Assembly: GCA_016285335.1 (NCBI GenBank) | Contig: JAEEQO010000176.1 | Location: forward strand, 1 to 6,137 | Origin: Victivallales bacterium | Lineage (GTDB): Bacteria > Verrucomicrobiota > Lentisphaeria > Victivallales > UBA1829 | Direction of reading: 5' to 3' | Length of the DNA: 6,137 nt | Shown: positions 1-5,110 of the stretch, piece by piece | Layout of the letters: each line of letters starts with the position of its first letter | Numbering within the stretch: the stretch's first letter is position 1 | Position numbers and translations under genes: made by a program | The notes under the pieces: generated by a model | Databases searched by the model: none | What the model saw: only the letters and a program-made list of their open reading frames with translations | What the model was told of the DNA's origin: nothing

Positions 1-620
1 CGCACGAATTCGTAGTCGAGGTTCGGGTAGGCGGAAGTCTCCATGGAGACTGCCATCGCGCCGGGTTTTTTCGCGAGGGAGATCGGGGCGCGGCCGTAGC
101 GGTCGCGCGCGGCGTAGATCTTTCCGTCGGCCATCACGAGCATGGAGCAGGAGCCCTTGATGCGGTGCATGGCGTAGGCGATGCCGTCCTGGATGGTGTT
201 CTGCGTGTTGATGAGCGAGGCGACGATCTCGGTCGGGTTGTGCTCGCCGTGGCTGTGCTCGGCGAAATGGATGTGGTGCTCCTCAATGGCCTGCCGCGTG
301 AGCTCCTCGATGTTGTTGAGCTTGCCGACGGTCACGATGCTGTACATGCCGAGGTGCGACGCGATCAGCAGCGGCTGGTCGTCCATATCGCTGATGACGC
401 CGATGCCGCATTTCGCCCCGCGGAACATTTCCAGGTCCGGCCCGAACTTGGACCGGAACATCTCGTTGGAGATGTCGTGGATGGAACGTATGATGGACCC
501 GTAGGCATTTGTGACGGCCATGCCGCCGCGGACCGTACCGAGGTGGGAATGATAATCGACCCCGTAGAAAAGGTCGTCCACGCATTCATCTTGCGAGACA
601 ACGCCGAAAAAGCCGCCCAT
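1..620 (-). CDS. Amidophosphoribosyltransferase-like protein (PurF family), N-terminal part, glutaminase site degenerate
   Basis: Reading leftwards from ATG at 620-618 the frame stays open to the window edge, giving 206 residues; the C-terminus, including any phosphoribosyltransferase domain, lies outside. The protein starts MGGFFGVVSQ and shows the class II (Ntn) glutamine amidotransferase plan of PurF: HSHLGTVRGGMA near 24-35, IVTVGKLNN at 95-103 (the place of the usual AHNGNL), NPTEIVASLI at 128-137 (usual SDTEVLAHLI), GSCSMLVM at 156-163 and YAARDRYGRAPISL at 169-182 (usual AARDPxGxRPL). PurF makes 5-phosphoribosylamine from PRPP and glutamine, the first step of purine synthesis. Here residue 2 is Gly, not the nucleophilic Cys; the Asn of the oxyanion NG pair reads Val (V98-G99); the Asp of DTE is Pro; no RYST motif is seen. 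Glutamine hydrolysis by the canonical mechanism is therefore unlikely. The start is supported by AAGGAGC upstream. Family assignment is firm; role in purine synthesis is uncertain. Confidence 0.85.
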   Translation of the reverse strand, partial: MGGFFGVVSQDECVDDLFYGVDYHSHLGTVRGGMAVTNAYGSIIRSIHDISNEMFRSKFGPDLEMFRGAKCGIGVISDMDDQPLLIASHLGMYSIVTVGKLNNIEELTRQAIEEHHIHFAEHSHGEHNPTEIVASLINTQNTIQDGIAYAMHRIKGSCSMLVMADGKIYAARDRYGRAPISLAKKPGAMAVSMETSAYPNLDYEFV

Positions 621-628
621 AGCGATTT

Positions 629-635
629 GCTCCTT
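629..635 (-). promoter_or_regulatory. Shine-Dalgarno site of the PurF-like gene
   Basis: On the minus strand AAGGAGC lies 8 nt upstream of the ATG at 620-618. It fixes the start at the MGGFFG methionine, which matters because the absence of Cys at position 2 depends on this start being right. Confidence 0.75.
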
Positions 636-664
636 GTTTGGGACTTGGATGATGTTTAGAATAT

Positions 665-696
665 AATATAGCATGGTTCCGGCTAAAAACGAATCG
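665..696 (-). promoter_or_regulatory. Candidate promoter of the PurF-like gene
   Basis: The minus strand reads ATGCTATATTATATT. TATATT (complement of 665-670) is a plausible -10, preceded by TGC (complement of 671-673), so it is an extended -10. A start near 657 would leave a leader of about 37 nt. The -35 region is poor (TTCGTT-like, about 17 nt upstream). The same TGCTAT core occurs in the other two promoters proposed in this window. Confidence 0.45.
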
Positions 697-783
697 TTTT
701 TTTCGAAAAATGCGCGGTTCCTGCGTTTTTTTCGCCGTCGGGGCTTCCGAAAAACCTCTTCCGGGGCTTTTTTTCAAAAAAAA
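685..783. other. A/T-tract region in the divergent promoter region
   Basis: The 343-nt gap between the divergent PurF-like gene and ftsK carries no credible gene. This part holds AAAAACG-AAT-CGTTTTT (685-701, perfect 7-nt arms), T7-CG-A5 (697-710), T7 (726-732), and T7-C-A8 (768-783). The string TTTTTTTC occurs three times (697, 726, 768). Such tracts often bend DNA or act as UP elements; the last is centred about 65 nt upstream of the predicted ftsK transcript start. None has the GC-stem-plus-T-run shape of a good terminator. Function is inferred only. Confidence 0.4.
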
Positions 784-806
784 CGGTGAAAATGACCTTT
801 TCAGGC

Positions 807-834
807 TTTTATAAATCAGGATTTGTGCTATCTT
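807..834 (+). promoter_or_regulatory. Candidate ftsK promoter (extended -10)
   Basis: TTTGTGCTATCTTACATT gives an extended -10, TGC plus TATCTT at 829-834. The -35 candidate is weak (TTTTAT at 807-812, 16-nt spacer). The stretch GTGCTAT-N-T-ACATT closely matches the strong promoter at 5010-5037, which supports it. Transcription would begin near 841, leaving a leader of about 120 nt before the ftsK ATG. Confidence 0.45.
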
Positions 835-845
835 ACATTGTGGGC

Positions 846-922
846 ATTTCTATTTATTGATCCGGCGGCTTTCCCGCATCTGCGCGGAGTCCGGTCGGAA
901 AGAGTTTCGGATCAATAGAAAT
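846..922 (+). promoter_or_regulatory. Structured leader (long inverted repeat) upstream of ftsK
   Basis: ATTTCTA (846-852) pairs with TAGAAAT (916-922), and TTGATCCG (857-864) pairs with CGGATCAA (908-915). This gives 15 base pairs interrupted only by a 4-nt bulge, TTTA at 853-856. Inside, CTTTCC (869-874) pairs with GGAAAG (897-902), and a small CGC/GCG hairpin fits at 875-884. The structure begins about 5 nt after the predicted transcript start. A second small hairpin, CCCT-GTC-AGGG, follows at 925-935, before the ribosome binding site. It could be a cis-regulatory RNA of ftsK, a stabilising 5' stem, or a DNA-level inverted repeat. I do not recognise a known riboswitch class. There is no T-run after the stem, so it is not a simple terminator. 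Confidence 0.5.
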
Positions 923-951
923 TCCCCTGTCAGGGTGTAACGAAACGAGAA

Positions 952-956
952 AGAGG
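952..956 (+). promoter_or_regulatory. Shine-Dalgarno site of ftsK
   Basis: AGAGG, in a purine-rich stretch, ends 7 nt before the ATG at 964 and supports that start. Confidence 0.7.
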
Positions 957-963
957 AAACGGA

Positions 964-3873
964 ATGGAAATCGATCAGGACACGGAACGCAGCGTATGGA
1001 ATTTCGGAAATTACCTCCGCACCGCGCTGTTCCTGCTGTTCGCTTGTGCAATTTTGTCGCATGACAGGACGGACCTGGCTCTGCTGGAAGGCGGAGTGAG
1101 CGGACCGGCGATCTACAACAACTGGATCGGGTTCCTCGGAGCCCACGCCGCACGGGCGATGTTCTACACCTTCGGCCTGGCGACGTATCCTTTCCTGCTG
1201 ATCCTGTTCCTGCTGCTGCTCCGGCGCTTCATCCCCGGACTGCCGCGGCGCGGCACGCTGTGGTGGGCCCTGCCGGTCATCCTGCTCGGGTCTTCCATGC
1301 TGTTCGCCATGTGGCCGCAGCAGTTCATCGCGGAGACGGATCACCTGGGCATCGGCCGCATGGAGCAGTCCGCGCAGGCGCTGTCCGGCGGTGTGGTCGG
1401 GGCGTCCCTGGCCGCGCCTCAGGCGTCGTCCGGGATCCCCGGAGCCGGGTTCATCCGCCGTTATATCGGCGATGTCGGTACGGTTCTCGTCGCACTTGCG
1501 TTTCTGCTTCCCGGCCTTGTCTTCCTGTTCATCCGCGACTGGCTTCCGCTCATCATGATCGCGTTCCGGGCCGACCCGGAAAAGGATAAGTCGGGCAAGG
1601 AAGAAGAACCTGCGCCCCGGCCCGTTTCCACCGGTCGCATCTATACGCCGGAGAACCCGGACGGAGTGTCCGTTGCCGCCTCCGCGCCGGAGATCCATCT
1701 GTACGGCGAAGAGGACGGCGAAGAAGACACGGACGAACAGCCTGCGGAGAAAAGATCCTCCGAGTTCATGACAAAGCTCGGCACGTTCATCGGGCTCCGC
1801 AGAAAACCCGATGCTCCGCCGCGGAACGATGACGAGGAAGAAGACGGCGACATCATCGCGCCGCCGGTCCGGGCGCAGTCTCCTGCCGCACGCAGGCCGC
1901 AGGCCGTGATCCGCGACCAGGACGAAGTCGTTGCGCCGCCTCAGCGTCAGAGAACGGCCCGTCCCGCCCCCGGCGCAGTCATCCGCGACCCGGACGAACT
2001 CGTCGTCACGCCGCGTCCGAGCCGGACGTCCGCCGTGCCGCCGGTCTCCGTTGCGCCTCCTTCGCCCGAACCCGATTTCGAGCCGGAAGAAGAGCCCGTG
2101 ATCCCCGTCCCGCCCGAACCGGAAGACGATTTCGAGGAAGACCTCCCCGAACCGGAACCCGCTCCCGCCCCGAAACCGGCTCCCCGCGTGATCCCGACGC
2201 ACAGCTATGCGGAAAACAAGGCCGGATACGACCGGGAACGTCCCCCGAAAACCGCCGCATCCGATCTGCCCGCCGCGCCTCCGCCGGTCTATGAGGAATA
2301 CCATTTGCCCAGCCCGATGCTGCTCGAGCGTCACGGCGACGAGATCAACCAGGAGGACAAGGCATATATCCAGAGCGCGACGGACAAGCTCGAAGAGACG
2401 CTTTCCAGCTTCCACGTCGGCGGCATCATCTCCGACATCACCGTCGGCCCGCGCGTCACGCAGTTCGAGATCGCGCTCGACGCCGGCGTCAAGGTCGAAA
2501 AGATCACCAGCATCCAGGGCAACATCGCCATGGCGCTGGAGGCCCAGAGCATCCGCATCCGTGCGCCCATCCCCGGCAAGAACGCCGTCGGCATCGAGGT
2601 CCCGAACAAGGCGTCCAGCACGGTCTATCTCCGCCCGCTTCTGGAATCCGCCACCTGGCGCGAGTCCCATGCCGCCATCCCGATCCTCCTCGGACGCGAC
2701 ATCTCCGGCAAGGTCTACATGACCGACCTCGCCAAAGCGCCGCACATGCTCATCGCCGGCTCCACCGGGTCCGGCAAGTCCGTCTGCATGAACACGCTCA
2801 TCATGAGCCTGCTGTTCCGGTTCTCCCCGGACGACCTGAAGCTCATCATGGTCGACCCGAAGGTCGTCGAGCTCGAAATGTACCGTCCCATCCCGCACCT
2901 CATCACTCCGGTCGTCAACGACCCGAAGAAGGTGCCGCTCGCGCTCCGCTGGGGCGTGAATGAAATGGAGCGGCGCTACATGGTGCTGGCGAAAGTCAAG
3001 GCGAAGAACCTTGCGGCGTTCAACTCGCGTCCGCCCGATCCGCAGCCCGTGCTCGACGACTACGGCAACGTGGTACCGCCGAAGCTCCCGATCCTCATTA
3101 TCATCATCGACGAGCTCGCCGACATCATGATGACCGATGCGAAGAGCGACGTGGAGCAGAGCATCTGCCGCATCGCCCAGAAGGGCCGCGCCGCCGGACT
3201 TCACCTCGTCATCGCCACGCAGTCGCCCCGAAAGGAAGTCGTCACCGGCCTCATCAAGGCGAATATCCCCACCAAGATCGCGTTCCGCGTCAGCAACGGC
3301 ATGGACAGCCGCGTGATCCTGGACGCCGTCGGCGCAGAAAAGCTTCTCGGCAACGGCGACATGCTCTTCAACCCGCCCGGCGGCGCCAACCTTGAACGCG
3401 TTCAGGGCGCATACGTCTCCGATCCCGAGATCGCGAAGGTCATCGACGAGGTCGCGGCGCAGCGTCCTCAGACGTTCGACGAAGGCATTTTCGCAGGCGC
3501 GGACGAGGAAGACGAGGACGATGAACCGAAGGGCCGCCGCGGCAAGGGCAAGCCTGCCAGAGGCGGCTACGACGATGAAATGGACGACTACGACGAGGTC
3601 GACGGCATGGTGAATTCCGACGTCATCCGCGCCGCGGCGGACAGATACCTGCTGCCGGACGATCCCCCGATCATGGTCAAGGCGCTTGAGATCATCATCA
3701 ACGACCAGCAGGTCAGCACGTCCTATCTCCAGCGCAGGCTCGGCATCGGCTACAACAAGGCCGCCGACATCATAGACAAGCTCGAGCAGCGCCACATCAT
3801 CAGCGCCCCGCTTCCCGGCGGACAGAAACGTTCCATTCTGATCACGGACGGCCTGGAAACGTCCACTGACTGA
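964..3873 (+). CDS. ftsK: DNA translocase FtsK
   Basis: 969 aa, complete. FtsK is a septum-anchored hexameric ATPase that pumps chromosome ends into daughter cells and, in many bacteria, activates Xer recombination at dif. Seen here: hydrophobic, probably membrane-spanning segments near 17-33, 65-87, 99-117 and 168-201; a Pro/Glu/Asp-rich linker about 203-440, containing a repeated AVIRD(Q/P)DE(V/L)V at 314-323 and 338-347; the alpha part of the motor from about 446 (YHLPSPMLL); Walker A GSTGSGKS at 599-606; Walker B ILIIIIDELAD with D716-E717; GRAAGLHLVIATQ at 741-753; and GLIKANIPTKIAFRVS, SRVILD and GNGDMLF up to 802. A second acidic, Gly/Lys/Arg-containing linker (about 840-885) leads to the C-terminal winged-helix gamma domain (about 890-962; RRLGIGYNKAADIIDKLE at 924-941), which in the family reads KOPS sequences and contacts XerD. 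All motor motifs are intact. It is the first gene of a unit with the RodZ-like gene, which starts 11 nt downstream. Confidence 0.97.
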   Translation: MEIDQDTERSVWNFGNYLRTALFLLFACAILSHDRTDLALLEGGVSGPAIYNNWIGFLGAHAARAMFYTFGLATYPFLLILFLLLLRRFIPGLPRRGTLWWALPVILLGSSMLFAMWPQQFIAETDHLGIGRMEQSAQALSGGVVGASLAAPQASSGIPGAGFIRRYIGDVGTVLVALAFLLPGLVFLFIRDWLPLIMIAFRADPEKDKSGKEEEPAPRPVSTGRIYTPENPDGVSVAASAPEIHLYGEEDGEEDTDEQPAEKRSSEFMTKLGTFIGLRRKPDAPPRNDDEEEDGDIIAPPVRAQSPAARRPQAVIRDQDEVVAPPQRQRTARPAPGAVIRDPDELVVTPRPSRTSAVPPVSVAPPSPEPDFEPEEEPVIPVPPEPEDDFEEDLPEPEPAPAPKPAPRVIPTHSYAENKAGYDRERPPKTAASDLPAAPPPVYEEYHLPSPMLLERHGDEINQEDKAYIQSATDKLEETLSSFHVGGIISDITVGPRVTQFEIALDAGVKVEKITSIQGNIAMALEAQSIRIRAPIPGKNAVGIEVPNKASSTVYLRPLLESATWRESHAAIPILLGRDISGKVYMTDLAKAPHMLIAGSTGSGKSVCMNTLIMSLLFRFSPDDLKLIMVDPKVVELEMYRPIPHLITPVVNDPKKVPLALRWGVNEMERRYMVLAKVKAKNLAAFNSRPPDPQPVLDDYGNVVPPKLPILIIIIDELADIMMTDAKSDVEQSICRIAQKGRAAGLHLVIATQSPRKEVVTGLIKANIPTKIAFRVSNGMDSRVILDAVGAEKLLGNGDMLFNPPGGANLERVQGAYVSDPEIAKVIDEVAAQRPQTFDEGIFAGADEEDEDDEPKGRRGKGKPARGGYDDEMDDYDEVDGMVNSDVIRAAADRYLLPDDPPIMVKALEIIINDQQVSTSYLQRRLGIGYNKAADIIDKLEQRHIISAPLPGGQKRSILITDGLETSTD

Positions 3874-3875
3874 GG
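3872..3875 (+). promoter_or_regulatory. Ribosome binding site overlapping the ftsK stop codon
   Basis: The ftsK stop TGA (3871-3873) runs into GAGG (3872-3875), 9 nt before the next ATG at 3885. Terminating ribosomes would sit on the next initiation site, so translational coupling of the two genes is likely. Confidence 0.6.
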
Positions 3876-3884
3876 TATTGCAAT

Positions 3885-4802
3885 ATGACTGATCCAGAAA
3901 TCCCCGAAGAAAAAAACGAACAGGAGCTGAATCTCTTTGCCGATCAGCCCGCGCCTGAAGAAGACGTTCCCGCCGTCCCGGATCCCTCCGGCGGCGCGCC
4001 GGAGGCTTCCGTCGTTCCAGGACAGGATCCCGTCTCCGCTCGGGACGATGCCCCGGTCATCGCGCCTCCGCCTCCCAGAAAAAAATCCGCGCCGCTTCAG
4101 CCCGGCCTCGTCGATCCGCCCCGCGCGGGAAAGACGCCTTTCCCGCAGTCCGCCGCGTCCGCATCCGCAGGCGGTGACGCTTCCAAGCCGCTTCCGCCGC
4201 TTCAGCCGGGCCAGACGCTCGGGCAGATGCTTTCGTCCATCCGCAACGCGCGCGGAATGGCAATGGAGGAGGTCGCGCTTGTCACACGCATCCGCATGGA
4301 ATATCTCTCCGAACTTGAACGGGATGAACTTCTTCAGCAGCTTCCGGTCGTCTATGTTTCCGCCTATGTCCGCAAGCTCGCCGAAGTTTACGGGCTTTCC
4401 AAGGCCGATTCCGAGACCCTGCTCGAGAAAATGCACGACGAAACGCCCGACAGTTCCGAAAAGATCCCCGACAAGCTCTTCGAATCCGTGAACGAGGGCG
4501 CTCTTGTCAACGAAGGCGAAGACAAACGTATCCGCAACATCACCATTGCGATCTACATTGGTCTCGGGATCATTCTTCTGGCCATCGTCTGGCTCATCGT
4601 CCTTGCGGTAGCGCGCTATACCAGGACTCCCGCCTCCGGTCCGGCTCCCGCCGTCTCCGGCGTCGTCCAGCCGGCGGAGACGCCCCTCTCCCAGACCGTT
4701 CAGCTGGAGGAATCCGAACTGGACGCCCTGGTCGTTCCCGAAACGCCGTCCATGTCCGTCCTGAAGATGAGCAAGACGCCCGGCATCCGCGACACGCCGT
4801 AG
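3885..4802 (+). CDS. RodZ-like helix-turn-helix membrane protein
   Basis: 305 aa, complete. Residues 1-110 form a low-complexity acidic and Pro/Ala-rich region. Residues 111-171 (TLGQMLSSIRNARGMAMEEV, then TRIRMEYLSELE and YVSAYVRKLAEVYGLS) match the RodZ-type helix-turn-helix (HTH_25), where this fold binds MreB and the Tyr-rich YVxxYVRxxA stretch is typical. A single strong transmembrane helix follows at about 219-243 (NITIAIYIGLGIILLAIVWL and onward), with the charged stretch EDKRIR at 212-217 before it. The C-terminal tail is only about 60 residues, Pro/Ser/Thr-rich, with no visible RodZ periplasmic beta domain (DUF4115). In the family RodZ links MreB to the membrane and helps set cell shape. 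Unusual here are the long N-terminal extension before the HTH and the short tail. It is probably co-transcribed with ftsK. The HTH-plus-TM class is firm; identity as functional RodZ is likely but not proven, and a membrane-bound transcription factor is the alternative. Confidence 0.85.
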   Translation: MTDPEIPEEKNEQELNLFADQPAPEEDVPAVPDPSGGAPEASVVPGQDPVSARDDAPVIAPPPPRKKSAPLQPGLVDPPRAGKTPFPQSAASASAGGDASKPLPPLQPGQTLGQMLSSIRNARGMAMEEVALVTRIRMEYLSELERDELLQQLPVVYVSAYVRKLAEVYGLSKADSETLLEKMHDETPDSSEKIPDKLFESVNEGALVNEGEDKRIRNITIAIYIGLGIILLAIVWLIVLAVARYTRTPASGPAPAVSGVVQPAETPLSQTVQLEESELDALVVPETPSMSVLKMSKTPGIRDTP

Positions 4803-4842
4803 TTTCCGTTCACCCTGGACCCGTTGCCCGTCATCCGGTTGT

Positions 4843-4881
4843 ATTGCCGGCGCACCAGCATTGCGTGCCGGCAATGCTTTT
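4843..4881 (+). terminator. Rho-independent terminator after the ftsK/RodZ-like unit
   Basis: ATTGCCGGC (4843-4851) pairs perfectly with GCCGGCAAT (4867-4875) around a 15-nt loop, and GC followed by TTTT (4878-4881) comes straight after. It lies 40 nt past the stop codon at 4802. The T-run is short, so termination may be partial. Confidence 0.65.
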
Positions 4882-5009
4882 CCGGAGGTTTCACCTCTCC
4901 TTGTGCCAGAGCGAAGCCCCGCACTACTTTGTGAAGGCCCTGCCTCCCCGGCTTGTCGTCGTTTCGTTTTGCGGGACAGGGAAAAACAGAAAAAATTGAT
5001 TTTTTTCTC

Positions 5010-5037
5010 TTGACATCGCGGAAAAACGTGCTATAGT
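5010..5037 (+). promoter_or_regulatory. Strong sigma-70-type promoter of the low-complexity gene
   Basis: A perfect -35 TTGACA (5010-5015), a 16-nt spacer, an extended -10 with TGC, and TATAGT (5032-5037). An A/T-rich stretch with T-runs lies directly upstream. The transcript would start near 5044, giving a leader of about 67 nt. It is the best promoter in the window and suggests high, housekeeping-type expression of the gene at 5111. Confidence 0.75.
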
Positions 5038-5083
5038 AACATTAATATTATAAAAGATACATTGGCGCTTCAACCATATTTCA

Positions 5084-5105
5084 CCCCGGACAGGGGAAAG
5101 CGAGG
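5084..5105 (+). promoter_or_regulatory. Leader hairpin and ribosome binding site of the low-complexity gene
   Basis: CCCC (5084-5087) can pair with GGGG (5093-5096) around GGACA. GAGG (5102-5105) lies 5 nt before the ATG at 5111 and is the likely Shine-Dalgarno; GGGGAAAG just before is an alternative partner. The spacing is short but acceptable. Confidence 0.5.
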
Positions 5106-5110
5106 CCATC

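Larger units (their letters stand above)
4803..5110. other. Intergenic region between the RodZ-like gene and the low-complexity gene
   Basis: This 308-nt gap has no credible gene. From left to right it contains a terminator hairpin (4843-4881), a perfect small hairpin GAGGT-TTC-ACCTC (4885-4897) of unknown meaning, a stretch at 4900-4970 in which I see nothing, an A/T-rich stretch (about 4980-5009) that could serve as an UP element, a strong promoter (5010-5037) and a 67-nt leader. Confidence 0.6.

Noticed and set aside
165..659. Open frame of 164 codons on the plus strand opposite the PurF-like gene
   Set aside because: The minus-strand reading has clear PurF signatures and a Shine-Dalgarno site; this frame is its mirror.
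752..774. Terminator suggested by CCGGGGC followed by seven T
   Set aside because: The GC stretch has no upstream complementary arm; the nearby CGGGGC is a direct, not inverted, copy.
846..922. Miniature transposon (MITE) read from the inverted repeat before ftsK
   Set aside because: I saw no flanking target duplication, the arms contain an asymmetric bulge, and the position directly after a promoter fits a leader structure better. It cannot be fully excluded.
850..3795. Open frame of 981 codons on the minus strand opposite ftsK
   Set aside because: It is antisense to a fully motif-supported FtsK. Its translation is rich in Arg, Asp, Val and Gly, as expected when a GC-rich codon pattern is read backwards, and has no recognisable domain.
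3750..4874. Open frame of 374 codons on the minus strand opposite the RodZ-like gene
   Set aside because: Shadow frame: the plus-strand gene has an HTH, a membrane helix and a coupled ribosome binding site, while this frame has none and runs through the terminator hairpin.
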